NCBI GenBank assembly: GCA_026195905.1
Contig: JAPHRE010000021.1
Location: 41,340 to 105,339, forward strand
From: Pseudopelagicola sp.
GTDB taxonomy: Bacteria > Pseudomonadota > Alphaproteobacteria > Rhodobacterales > Rhodobacteraceae
Length of the DNA: 64,000 bases
Reading direction: 5' to 3'
In this document: one piece after another, positions 41,604 to 50,855 of the stretch
How the letters are laid out: each line of letters opens with the position of its first letter
Numbering within the stretch: the first letter of the stretch is position 1
Program-made: the position numbers and the translations under genes
The notes under the pieces: model-generated
What the model saw: the letters and a program-made list of their open reading frames with translations, nothing else
The model's database searches: none
What the model was told of the DNA's origin: nothing

Positions 41604-42493
41604 TTGCGTTTGCCGGGCTGGCAGGCTGTCAGACACAGACGTCAGAGCGCAGCACGGTTTCGACACAGGCGCAGGTTCCGGCCTCGATGCGGGGCGTGGA
41701 GGCACGACAGTTGTTTGGCGCGCATTCGAATGGATCACGTCAGGACCCGGCTCCGCATGGGTCGTATTCCAAGGGATGTCTTGCCGGTGGTGTGGCGCTT
41801 GCGGAAACGGGGCCGACTTGGCAGGCGATGCGCCTTTCGCGCAACCGCAATTGGGCGCATCCCGAGACCATTGGGTTTGTACGCGATCTTTCGAAAGTTG
41901 CCGCAGCGCAGCCGGGTTGGAAGGGGCTTTATGTCGGTGACATGAGCCAGCCGCGGGGCGGGCCGATGCTGACGGGCCACCGCAGCCATCAAAGCGGCCT
42001 TGATGCGGATATATGGATGCTGCCACCCAAGCGGCTCAACCTGAGCGCGGCGGAGCGGGAAAATATCCCGTCCATATCGCTGCGCAAGGCAAAGGGTGCC
42101 TATGTCAACGACCATTGGTCTCGCCAACATCACGAGATTCTAAAGGCAGCCGCGCAAGACCCGCGGGTTGCCCGTATCTTTGTTTTCCCCGGTGCGAAGG
42201 TGCGTATGTGCAAGGATGAGACCGGCGATAAGAGCTGGCTTCGGAAGGTGCGCCCGTGGTGGGGCCATCACTATCATTTCCATGTGCGGCTCAACTGTCC
42301 CAAAGGGGCGCGCGGCTGTGTCGATCAGAAAGCGCCACCGCCGGGCGATGGATGTAAGGATGCCGAGAAATGGGTGCAGGATATCCTCAACCCGCCGCCG
42401 CCCGATCCAAACGCGCCCAAACCCAAACCGCGCCGTCAGCTCCAGATGGCAGACCTGCCCCGGCAATGCGTTTCTATACTGCAATCGCAATAG
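41579..42493 (+). CDS. mepA: Penicillin-insensitive murein endopeptidase
   Basis: Lipobox [47 protein letters not shown]. Confidence 0.95.
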   Translation: MVRYLLILIAFAGLAGCQTQTSERSTVSTQAQVPASMRGVEARQLFGAHSNGSRQDPAPHGSYSKGCLAGGVALAETGPTWQAMRLSRNRNWAHPETIGFVRDLSKVAAAQPGWKGLYVGDMSQPRGGPMLTGHRSHQSGLDADIWMLPPKRLNLSAAERENIPSISLRKAKGAYVNDHWSRQHHEILKAAAQDPRVARIFVFPGAKVRMCKDETGDKSWLRKVRPWWGHHYHFHVRLNCPKGARGCVDQKAPPPGDGCKDAEKWVQDILNPPPPDPNAPKPKPRRQLQMADLPRQCVSILQSQ

Positions 42494-43365
42494 GCGCGGC
42501 TTGCCTTATCGTCCCGCTTGCCAGTCTGGCAGAGGAGCGCGCGTCTGCGCGTCTTGATTCCGCGTTCGCGTGGGACATAGATGAGCCGTGGTTTGGCGGG
42601 TTTTCGGGTATGGAAGTGGCACAGGATGGCGTTGGGTTTCTCGCGGTTACGGATCGCGGACGATTTGTCGAAGGGCGTTTGGAGCGAGATAAATCGGGGC
42701 GTATTTCCGGGGTAAGCAACCTAACATCGACACCGCTCAGGAATGCGGATGGTGAACTGCCGCGATCCTATGAGCGCAATAGCGAGGGGGCGGCCCGTGG
42801 GAGCGCGGACGGCCCGATTTTCGTCTGTTTCGAAGGGCAGCATAAGGTTGAAGCGTTTGACTATCCGGGCGCTCCGGCACGACCTCTGCCGATGTTGCCG
42901 GGGGCAGAGCAGCTCTCGAAGAATGAGTCGCTTGAGGCGCTTGCGGTGGACCAAGGGGGGCGGCTTGTTCTTGTCTCGGAATCGCAAGACGGACCCAATC
43001 AGGGGTTTCCCGTTTGGCGGTTGTCCGAGGGCCAATGGCATATCCTCGACAGTGTTTCACGCGAGGGCGGGTTCCGACCGGTGGGCGCGGATTTTGGGCC
43101 GGATGGTCGGTTTTACCTGCTTGAGCGCAGTTTCAACATCATAGGTTTTAGCAGCCGTGTGCGCCGGTTTGACCTAGAGGGCGACAGGTTCGTCAATGAA
43201 CAAGAGCTTTTTCGGACTGCGACCGGGACGCATGACAACCTTGAGGGGCTAGCGGTGTGGCGCGATACCGATGGGGCAATTCGACTGACTATGGTGTCGG
43301 ATGACAACTTTTTCGCCTTTCAACGCACAGAGATCGTTGAATACGTGGTTACCGAAAATCCTTGA
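42466..43365 (+). CDS. Esterase-like activity of phytase family protein
   Basis: Signal peptide; [29 protein letters not shown]..., [37 protein letters not shown]. Confidence 0.85.
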   Translation: MRFYTAIAIGAACLIVPLASLAEERASARLDSAFAWDIDEPWFGGFSGMEVAQDGVGFLAVTDRGRFVEGRLERDKSGRISGVSNLTSTPLRNADGELPRSYERNSEGAARGSADGPIFVCFEGQHKVEAFDYPGAPARPLPMLPGAEQLSKNESLEALAVDQGGRLVLVSESQDGPNQGFPVWRLSEGQWHILDSVSREGGFRPVGADFGPDGRFYLLERSFNIIGFSSRVRRFDLEGDRFVNEQELFRTATGTHDNLEGLAVWRDTDGAIRLTMVSDDNFFAFQRTEIVEYVVTENP

Positions 43366-43377
43366 AATAGGGCTTTA

Positions 43378-43450
43378 GTCTTTGTAAAGACCGCCCGTCC
43401 CGCAATGATGCGGGGCCAAGTCGCCGCTACCTTGTAAAAACGGATCCAGA
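43378..43450 (+). promoter_or_regulatory. Candidate structured leader of the queuosine-precursor transporter gene
   Basis: GTCTTTGTAAAGAC self-complementary segment, CCCGC-AATGAT-GCGGG hairpin, and an imperfect direct repeat (CTTTGTAAAGACCG / CCTTGTAAAAACGG) flanking the hairpin, all within the 75 nt before the ATG. Confidence 0.4.
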
Positions 43451-43453
43451 TTT

Positions 43454-44089
43454 ATGAAAACGGTTCACCTTCCCGGCATTATTGCTATGGCCGCCATTGT
43501 CGTGGCCTCGAATATCCTTGTGCAATTCCTTTATGGTCAATGGCTTACATGGGGCGCGTTTACTTATCCGCTTGCGTTTCTTGTCACGGACGTGATGAAC
43601 CGCGTTTATGGTGTTGCGGCGGCGCGGCGTGTTGTGATTGTCGGTTTTATTGTCGGCGTCATCTGTTCGGCCATCGGCACGCAGATCATGCTTGAAGGCG
43701 ATGGGTTTGCCTATCCGGCTGTGACGCTGCGCATTGCGCTGGGCTCGGGGCTTGCCTTTCTAACGGCGCAACTTCTTGATGTTGCTGTCTTTAATCGGTT
43801 GCGAGACGGGGCGTGGTGGCGGGCGCCGTTGGCGTCGACGCTGGTCGGATCGTCGGTGGATACCGCGATTTTCTTTACCATCGCCTTCTCCGGCGCGCTG
43901 ACCGTGCTTGAACCCGCCAATGACGTAAGCTGGGCCGGGGAGATGCTGCCGCTATTGGGGGCGGGGCCGGTTGTGCCGCTTTGGGTCAGCCTTGGGTGTG
44001 CCGATTGGCTTGTCAAATTGTCCCTGGCATTGCTCACTCTTGTGCCATTCCGCATCATCGTGGGGTTTTTGACACCACGCACCACATGA
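43454..44089 (+). CDS. Queuosine precursor transporter (YhhQ/VUT family)
   Basis: FLYGQWLTWGAFTYPLAFLVTDVMNRVYGVAAARRVV; STLVGSSVDTAIFFTIAFSG. Confidence 0.93.
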   Translation: MKTVHLPGIIAMAAIVVASNILVQFLYGQWLTWGAFTYPLAFLVTDVMNRVYGVAAARRVVIVGFIVGVICSAIGTQIMLEGDGFAYPAVTLRIALGSGLAFLTAQLLDVAVFNRLRDGAWWRAPLASTLVGSSVDTAIFFTIAFSGALTVLEPANDVSWAGEMLPLLGAGPVVPLWVSLGCADWLVKLSLALLTLVPFRIIVGFLTPRTT

Positions 44090-44158
44090 TTTTGTTTGAC
44101 TTATCCACAGCCTATGGCAGGCTGAGGATACGCGAAACAATCTGAAAGGAGGTGCCCA

Positions 44159-44215
44159 TTGTCTAGAGAAGCTATGGAGAGCAGTGTTGGAACAGTTCGG
44201 AGGAAGGATCTCTGA
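44159..44215 (+). CDS. Putative mini-ORF (TTG start) inside the candidate RNA, MSREAMESSVGTVRRKDL
   Basis: TTG TCT AGA GAA GCT ATG GAG AGC AGT GTT GGA ACA GTT CGG AGG AAG GAT CTC TGA, preceded by AAAGGAGGT. Confidence 0.35.
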   Translation: MSREAMESSVGTVRRKDL

Positions 44216-44283
44216 GGCAGCCCTCGGCTGATACCGAACCCGAATTGGTGCTCACCTAACCGACGCACCTCCTACAATCTCGA

Positions 44284-44316
44284 AGGGCCGCTCCTCGCGA
44301 AGAGCGGCCCTTTTCG
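44284..44316 (+). terminator. Strong Rho-independent terminator
   Basis: AGGGCCGCTC-CTCGCGAA-GAGCGGCCCTTTTCG. Confidence 0.88.
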
Positions 44317-44329
44317 TTGCGAAAATGGC

Positions 44330-44373
44330 ACATATGCATCGCGTCGGTATTACGTCGGTATTGCGACTGTGCG
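44330..44373 (+). repeat. Array of four 11-bp tandem units (site 3)
   Basis: ACATATGCATC|GCGTCGGTATT|ACGTCGGTATT|GCGACTGTGCG. Confidence 0.75.
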
Positions 44374-44453
44374 AAAAACGCACCCGTCTGATGCGTGAAA
44401 ACTGGCAGGATGCCTCCGGCGGGAGTATTTGAACAGAGAAGAAGGGCGAGATG

Positions 44454-44876
44454 ATGCTCGTGGTCAACGACAAGATCAGCTTGCAGGATTGGGAATTGAC
44501 GGAACAGTTTGTCCGCGCCAGCGGGCCGGGCGGGCAGAACGTCAACAAGGTTGCGACGGCGGTTGAGCTGCGGTTCGAGGCGGAACGCTCTCCCTCTCTT
44601 GAAGGGCCAGTCAAGGCGCGGCTCAAACGGTTGGCGGGGCGGCGTTGGACCAAGGATGGCGCGGTCATCATACAATGTGATGAGACCCGCAGTCAGGCGC
44701 GCAACCGCGAGATCGCGCGGGACCGTTTGGCCGAGTTGATCCGCAAGGCGCTTGTCAAACCAAAGCGGCGGATCAAGACCAAGCCGACCTATGGATCAAA
44801 GCAGCGCCGCCTCAAGGCCAAGAAAGTGCGCGGCGAGGTCAAGGCGCTTCGGGGGCAGGTCAAGGGCGAGGAGTAG
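44454..44876 (+). CDS. arfB: Alternative ribosome-rescue peptidyl-tRNA hydrolase (ArfB/YaeJ)
   Basis: ASGPGGQNVNKVATAVELRF GGQ motif and highly basic C-terminal tail. Confidence 0.93.
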   Translation: MLVVNDKISLQDWELTEQFVRASGPGGQNVNKVATAVELRFEAERSPSLEGPVKARLKRLAGRRWTKDGAVIIQCDETRSQARNREIARDRLAELIRKALVKPKRRIKTKPTYGSKQRRLKAKKVRGEVKALRGQVKGEE

Positions 44877-44951
44877 CCCGAGGTAGATTTGCCATTGCGG
44901 TTCTTGCGCAGTTGGTTTGAATGACGTCCCAGACCGAGAGGGAGCGAAACC

Positions 44952-46220
44952 GTGACTGAAACCATGCTAGAGCGCCGTGCGCGGCTTTTGGGGCCGCAGG
45001 TGACGACATTTTACCGCGACCCGGTGCATGTTGTGCGTGGTGAGGGGACCGCTCTTTGGGACAAGGACGGGCGGCGCTATCTCGATTGCTATAACAACGT
45101 GCCGCATGTGGGCCATTGTCATCCGCGCGTTGTCGAGGCGATCGCGACACAGGCGGCAACGCTCAACACCCATACGCGCTATGTCCATGACATGATCCTT
45201 GATTATGGGGAGGCGTTGACGGGCAAGTTCGGGCATGGGTTGGACAGCCTTGTCATGGTGTGCTCAGGGTCAGAGGCCAATGATGTGGCGCTTCGGATGG
45301 CGGAGGCGATGACGGGGAAAACCGGCATTATTGGCACCGACAATACCTATCACGGCAACACGGCGGCGGTTTCACAGCTTAACGCCAAGAAGGTGCCGGT
45401 TGGGGGCTACAAGGCGCATGTGCGCCAAGTTCCGGCACCCGATAACATGGAGCCGATTGGCGGCGCGCGCGAGGGGCAGGCGGAGGCGTTTGCACGCGGT
45501 GTCGAGGCGGCGATTGCCGAATTGGAAGAAAATGGCTGTGGCGTCGCGGCAATGATCCTTTGCCCCTATTTCGCCAATGAAGGGTTTCCAACGCTTGAGC
45601 GCGGGTTCCTTGATCGGGCGATTGCGGCGGTGCGCAAGGCCGGAGGGATCATTATCGCGGATGAGGTTCAGCCGGGGTTTGGCCGGATCGGAAGCCATTG
45701 GTGGGGGCATGAGCGCCTTGGCTTTGCGCCCGACATTGTCACGCTTGGTAAGCCGATGGGTAACGGGCATCCGGTTGCCGCCGTGGTCACGCGGCCAGAG
45801 GTTCTTGGCACGTTTCAGGACGCGTTCAAATACTTCAACACGTTCGGCGGCAACCCGGTCAGTGCGGCTGCGGCGATGGCGGTTTTGCAGGTCATCGAAG
45901 ACGAGGCATTGGTCAAGAATGCGCGCGATGTCGGCGCCTATGCGCAGGGGCTATTGCGCGAGCTACAGGGGCGGCATGAGGCGATTGCGGATGTGCGCGG
46001 CGCGGGGCTTTTCCTTGGGGCCGAGCTTTGGCGGGAGGGCAAGCCGGCGCGCGCGCTTTGCGCCGAAGTTGTCGAGGAGATGCGCAATCGCGGCGTGTTG
46101 CTACATTCGGCGGGGCGGCATGACAATACGCTTAAGGTTCGCCCGCCCTGTGTTTTTGGCCGCGCGGATGCTGAGCAATTGGCCGAAGTGATGGATGCGG
46201 CGCTAGGGGCGGTCTCATGA
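44952..46220 (+). CDS. Class III aminotransferase-fold PLP enzyme
   Basis: [80 protein letters not shown] start. Confidence 0.92.
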   Translation: MTETMLERRARLLGPQVTTFYRDPVHVVRGEGTALWDKDGRRYLDCYNNVPHVGHCHPRVVEAIATQAATLNTHTRYVHDMILDYGEALTGKFGHGLDSLVMVCSGSEANDVALRMAEAMTGKTGIIGTDNTYHGNTAAVSQLNAKKVPVGGYKAHVRQVPAPDNMEPIGGAREGQAEAFARGVEAAIAELEENGCGVAAMILCPYFANEGFPTLERGFLDRAIAAVRKAGGIIIADEVQPGFGRIGSHWWGHERLGFAPDIVTLGKPMGNGHPVAAVVTRPEVLGTFQDAFKYFNTFGGNPVSAAAAMAVLQVIEDEALVKNARDVGAYAQGLLRELQGRHEAIADVRGAGLFLGAELWREGKPARALCAEVVEEMRNRGVLLHSAGRHDNTLKVRPPCVFGRADAEQLAEVMDAALGAVS

Positions 46221-47179
46221 ACGATAAAGAGGCACAGACCTATGCCAAGGCCGCGCTTGCCCATTGGGGGATTGAGGCGGAGCCGAGGCTTATCAAGAAC
46301 CGAGAGAACGCCGTTTTCGAGACTATTTCGCCTCAATTCGGGCGCGCGGCGTTGCGGTTGCATCGCCCCGGATACCAGAGCGATGCGGCGATCCGGTCCG
46401 AGCTATGGTGGGCCGAAGCGCTTGTCGCGGCGGGGATGCAGGTTCCGGTGCCGGTGCGGACATTGGCGGGGGATGTGATCGCCGATGTGGTGCGTGCGGG
46501 GCGGGTGGCGTCGCTTGTGACATGGATGGACGGTGCGCCGCTTGGCGATGGCGATATGCCTCTGGCGGGTAGTCCAGAGCGGCAGGCCGCGTTGCATCAT
46601 GCACTTGGCGCAGAGTTGGCGCAGTTGCATGAGGTCAGTGATCGCGCGACGTTGCCGGACGGGTTTGAGCGGGTGGTTCTCGATGTCGACGCGCTTTTGG
46701 GAGAGGCTCCGGCCTGGGGGCGGTTTTGGGAGAATGCGGCGCTTTCGGGGGAGGATCGTGCGATGCTTCTTGAGGCACGGGAGATGTTGCGCGGTGTGAT
46801 CGAGGGTCATGCAGCGGACGGAGAGTTCGGGCTTATCCATGCGGATGCCCTGCGTGAGAATGTGATGGTGCAGGGCGATGTCGTGCGGCTTATTGATTTT
46901 GACGACGGGGTTTTCGGGTTCCGTATGTATGAGCTTGGCGTGGCCATGTCCCAGAACTGGGACCAGCCGAACCGCGCGGACCTCGGCGCGGCGTTGCTTG
47001 CGGGGTATGGGAGCGTGCGGCCTGTGCCGGGGGATGCGACGCTATTGGAGGCCTTTACCGTGATGCGGGGGCTGGCGAGCTGTGGTTGGGTCATCGGACG
47101 CTATGCGCCGGACGCGCCCGAGACTGCCGGATATGCGGCGCGGGCGGTGGACATGGCGTGTGAGTGGCTTAGACGATAA
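46217..47179 (+). CDS. APH-family phosphotransferase (small-molecule kinase)
   Basis: FGLIHADALRENVMVQGDVVRLIDFDDGVFGFRMYELGVAMSQNW; ATGA overlap with the upstream PLP enzyme. Confidence 0.88.
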   Translation: MNDKEAQTYAKAALAHWGIEAEPRLIKNRENAVFETISPQFGRAALRLHRPGYQSDAAIRSELWWAEALVAAGMQVPVPVRTLAGDVIADVVRAGRVASLVTWMDGAPLGDGDMPLAGSPERQAALHHALGAELAQLHEVSDRATLPDGFERVVLDVDALLGEAPAWGRFWENAALSGEDRAMLLEAREMLRGVIEGHAADGEFGLIHADALRENVMVQGDVVRLIDFDDGVFGFRMYELGVAMSQNWDQPNRADLGAALLAGYGSVRPVPGDATLLEAFTVMRGLASCGWVIGRYAPDAPETAGYAARAVDMACEWLRR

Positions 47180-48461
47180 CGTCGAAGCTCTCTTGCGCGC
47201 CGACGCCGAACACACGTTTGTAGCGTTCGATCTCGTCGGTTGGTCCCATAGCCTTTTTGGGGTTGTCCGAGAGCTTTACCGTCGGGTTGCCATTGGCCGA
47301 CACTGCCTTGCAGACCATCGAGAACGGCGCGAGGGCGTCGTCTTGGGTCAGGCCGCGGAAATCGTTGGTCAGGAGCGTGCCCCAGCCGAAAGAGACCTTG
47401 GCGCGGCCCTGAAATTGGGTCGCTAGCTCGATAATCTTGGCCTCGTCAAGGCCGTCCGAGAAGATGATGAGCTTTTGGGTCGGGTCTTCGCCGCGCTCTT
47501 GCCACCAGCGGATTGCGATTTCAGCGGCTGTGGCGGGGTCGCCGGAGTCGATGCGGATGCCGGTCCAGCCAGCAAGCCAATCGGGCGCGCGTTTGAGGAA
47601 ACCCTCGGTGCCATAGGTGTCGGGCAGGATGATGCGCAGATTGCCGTCATGTTCTTCGTGCCAGTCGGCGAGAACCTGATAGGGGGCTTGGGCAAGCTCT
47701 TCGTCGGTTTCGGCGAGGGCGGAATAGACCATAGGCAGTTCATGGGCGTTGGTGCCGATGGCTTCGAGGTCACGTTTCATGGCGATGTGGCAGTTCGAGG
47801 TGCCGATGAATTTGTTGCCGAGGCCTTCGCCCATTGCCTGCACGCACCAATCTTGCCAGAGGTAGGAATGGCGGCGGCGGGTGCCGAAATCGGCGATTTT
47901 GAGGCCGGGCACATCGCGCATGTGCTGAATTTTTTCCCAAAGCTTGGTCATGGCGCGGGCATAGAGCACCTGAAGCTCGAATTTGCGCATGTTGTTGAGA
48001 ACGGCGCGGCCACGAAGCTCCATCAATACTGCCAAAGCCGGGATTTCCCAAAGCATGACTTCGTGCCATTTGCCCTCGAAGGTCAGCTCATATTGGCCAT
48101 CGCGCTTTTCGAGGTGGTAATCGGGCAGGCGCAGGTTCTCGAACCACTGCATGAAATCGGGGCGGAACATCTGGCGTTTGCCATAGAAGGTATTGCCGCG
48201 CAAAAATGTGCTTTCGCCACGCGTCAGAGAGAGCGACCGGATATGATCAAGCTGTTCGCGCAGTTCGCCCTCGTCGATCAGCTCGGCAAGCCGGACAGAG
48301 CTTGTGCGGTTGATAAGTGAGAAGGTCACATGCGCGTCGGGGCGGTTGCGGAACACCGACTGGCACATGAGGAGCTTGTAAAAGTCATTGTCGATCAGGG
48401 ACCGGACGATCGGGTCGATCTTCCATTGCTGATTCCACACGCGTGTCGCGATATCGACCAT
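47169..48461 (-). CDS. pncB: Nicotinate phosphoribosyltransferase
   Basis: LIDNDFYKLLMCQSVF, FIGTSNCHIAMKRDLEAIGTNAHELPMVY, GIRIDSGDPATAAEIAIRWW, SFGWGTLLTNDF. Confidence 0.95.
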   Translation of the reverse strand: MVDIATRVWNQQWKIDPIVRSLIDNDFYKLLMCQSVFRNRPDAHVTFSLINRTSSVRLAELIDEGELREQLDHIRSLSLTRGESTFLRGNTFYGKRQMFRPDFMQWFENLRLPDYHLEKRDGQYELTFEGKWHEVMLWEIPALAVLMELRGRAVLNNMRKFELQVLYARAMTKLWEKIQHMRDVPGLKIADFGTRRRHSYLWQDWCVQAMGEGLGNKFIGTSNCHIAMKRDLEAIGTNAHELPMVYSALAETDEELAQAPYQVLADWHEEHDGNLRIILPDTYGTEGFLKRAPDWLAGWTGIRIDSGDPATAAEIAIRWWQERGEDPTQKLIIFSDGLDEAKIIELATQFQGRAKVSFGWGTLLTNDFRGLTQDDALAPFSMVCKAVSANGNPTVKLSDNPKKAMGPTDEIERYKRVFGVGAQESFDVIV

Positions 48462-48529
48462 GAAGAGGGCTTTCGCTTGCCAGAGTTGCCAAGGTGATAG
48501 CGAAGAAAGCGCGACGGGTCCAACCTGTT

Positions 48530-50782
48530 TTATGGTGGCGGGGTGGCGGGCGCATGGTTGGGGCTTTGCCTTGCGAACTGTTGCAAGAGATGGGCGCGGC
48601 GCACGGGTTTGCTTAGGAATGCGTTCATCCCGGCGTCAAGACAGGCCTTTTTGTCGCTTTCGTAGGCATTGGCGGTCAATGCGATGATCCGCGGTTGCGG
48701 CAGGGGCAAACGCCGGATTTCCGCCGTCGCCTCAAGGCCATCCATACCAGGCATGGACATATCCATAAGCACGATATCCGGGTGATGCTCGGCGGTTTTG
48801 CTTACCGCCTCGAACCCATCATGGGCACAGATCAGACGCAGGGGCAGGCCTTCGACGAATTTGCGGATCAGGAGGCGGTTGGTGCGATTGTCTTCGGCCA
48901 GTAGGACGCAGAGACCATCGAAATGGTCGATAGGCGGTAGGGTTTCATCATCAATAAGCAGGTCACTGGCGCGTTTGGGCAGGCCAAGATCGACGGAAAT
49001 GGAGAAGCAGGTGCCCTTTCCAAGTGTGGAGCGCACCGAGATATCCCCGTCCATCATACGCGCCAGAAGTCGCGAAATCGCAAGGCCCAGGCCCGTGCCG
49101 CCGAAATGCCTTGTGGTTGCGGCATCGGCTTGGGCGAATTGGTCGAAAATCGTTTCGATCTGTTCCGGCGCAATGCCGACCCCGGTATCCTGCACGTCGA
49201 CATGGAGGCGATATCCGGTTTCGGTCATGCGGGTTGTGGCAGAGATGGCCACGCTCCCCGAGTTGGTGAACTTGATCGCATTGCCGACCACGTTGATGAG
49301 GATTTGGCGCAGACGTCCATCATCGCCGCTTACATCGGTGGCAAGGTGTGTGGGATGAAAGGAAAGAGTTAGCCCTTTTTGATCCGCTTGCGGACGTAGC
49401 AATTGCAGAACACCCTCGAAACAGTCGGTCAGTTGGAACGTCACCGGGCTAATGCTGAGCTTACCGGCTTTGAGTTTAGAGAAATCAAGGATGTCGTTGA
49501 TGATTGTCAAAAGCGCCTCTGCAGAATGTTTGATGGTATCGAGGTAGAGACCCCCATCGTGGCTTAGGTTTTCTTCGGCCAGAAGCTCGGTCATGCCAAT
49601 GATACCGTTCATCGGCGTGCGGATTTCATGGCTCATGCTGGCGAGGAACCGGGCCTTGGCGCGTTCGCCTTTTTCGGCGGCGCGTTTTGCACGGCCCAGT
49701 TCGTCTTGGTGGGCCTTGGTCGCCGTGATGTCGCGTTCAATTGCGACGATCATTTCAAGGTTGCCAGCGTCATCGAAAACCGGCGTTAAATGGGTTTCAA
49801 CCCAGATGAGTCGCCCATCCTTGCGACGGTTGATGATCTCGGCGCGATGCGACTTTTGCGCGGCAATGGCGGCGGCGATGCCATCGCTTGTGCGAATGCA
49901 GGTTTCGGGCGCATTCAAAAGGTCAGGCGGACGCTTGCCAATGGCGTCTTCGGCGCTGTAGCCCGTGATGCGGGTAAAGGCCTCGTTGATCCAGAAGATG
50001 CGCCCCGTGGGATCGGACATGACAACCGAATCGTGGGCACGTTCGGCGACAAGGGCGAGGCGCTGCATTTCTTTTTGTTGTGTGCTGAGGGACAGATTGG
50101 CCTTGGCGATCTCAAGCCCCTTTTCAAGGAGATCGCGGCTATTGCGTTGTTCGCGGCGTTGGCCTTGGGAGACATAGGAAATAAAAATCTGCACCATGTA
50201 GGCCATGATAAGCGTGCCAAGCAGGTTGTAGTAAAACCCCGTGGTCACGTGGGCGCCACGGAGTGCCTCGCTCAGGAAGAGGCCTAAGAGGGTCAGGGCA
50301 TATATTCCGAGTCGGGCGCTGGCGGCGTGCGTGTGAAACGGGAACACGATCCCGCCGTTGATGGCCGCGCCCGTAAGGTAGGCGAGGCAAAAGAACAGCC
50401 CGGATGTTGCGGGGGCCGTGAACCACGCCAGAAGAACGCAGGCGGCGATGGTCAACGCCTGAAACGCGGCGGTTAGGGTGCTCAGGGCGCGCAGGCGTTC
50501 AAAGGAGGCTCCGGCGTCGAGGCGGCGCGGCACTGTTCTCAGGAACAGGCAATCCACCGCTTCGCCCAAGAGAACAAGACCCGCAGCGATTGCCCCGATT
50601 TCGATCGAGGCGAGGAAAAACAGGGAGACAGCCCCGGAGAGCGTCAATATTTGACGGCTCGCGAAATGCTTGACCCGCCCCACGGCATAGCGCGCCAATA
50701 GACCGCGCGGACTATGACGCGCGTCAAAGTCCTTGAGGCGCCTTTCCATTTCCTGGACCCGCGACATCATTGAGGGACCCAT
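48530..50782 (-). CDS. Membrane hybrid histidine kinase (multi-TM, PAS, HisKA, HATPase, receiver)
   Basis: Hydrophobic N-terminus; [81 protein letters not shown]. Confidence 0.95.
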   Translation of the reverse strand: MGPSMMSRVQEMERRLKDFDARHSPRGLLARYAVGRVKHFASRQILTLSGAVSLFFLASIEIGAIAAGLVLLGEAVDCLFLRTVPRRLDAGASFERLRALSTLTAAFQALTIAACVLLAWFTAPATSGLFFCLAYLTGAAINGGIVFPFHTHAASARLGIYALTLLGLFLSEALRGAHVTTGFYYNLLGTLIMAYMVQIFISYVSQGQRREQRNSRDLLEKGLEIAKANLSLSTQQKEMQRLALVAERAHDSVVMSDPTGRIFWINEAFTRITGYSAEDAIGKRPPDLLNAPETCIRTSDGIAAAIAAQKSHRAEIINRRKDGRLIWVETHLTPVFDDAGNLEMIVAIERDITATKAHQDELGRAKRAAEKGERAKARFLASMSHEIRTPMNGIIGMTELLAEENLSHDGGLYLDTIKHSAEALLTIINDILDFSKLKAGKLSISPVTFQLTDCFEGVLQLLRPQADQKGLTLSFHPTHLATDVSGDDGRLRQILINVVGNAIKFTNSGSVAISATTRMTETGYRLHVDVQDTGVGIAPEQIETIFDQFAQADAATTRHFGGTGLGLAISRLLARMMDGDISVRSTLGKGTCFSISVDLGLPKRASDLLIDDETLPPIDHFDGLCVLLAEDNRTNRLLIRKFVEGLPLRLICAHDGFEAVSKTAEHHPDIVLMDMSMPGMDGLEATAEIRRLPLPQPRIIALTANAYESDKKACLDAGMNAFLSKPVRRAHLLQQFARQSPNHAPATPPP

Positions 50783-50855
50783 CCTTATTGTGACGGGGTA
50801 TCCATAGCGCAGGGTCTATTAACAAAATCGCAATAGCGGCCCAATGGGCTGCGAA

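Larger units (their letters stand above)
44147..44316 (+). ncRNA. Candidate structured small RNA / riboregulator with embedded 19-codon mini-ORF
   Basis: Perfect 9-bp helix AGGAGGTGC (44147-44155) / GCACCTCCT (44265-44273); inner helices GTTCGG/CCGAAC and CTGAGG-CAGC-CCTCGG; strong terminator at 44284-44316. Confidence 0.6.

Noticed and set aside
43378-43450. Assignment as a known preQ1 riboswitch class
   Set aside because: I could not align it to the preQ1-I A-rich tail pseudoknot or to the class II/III layouts, so it is left as an unassigned candidate.
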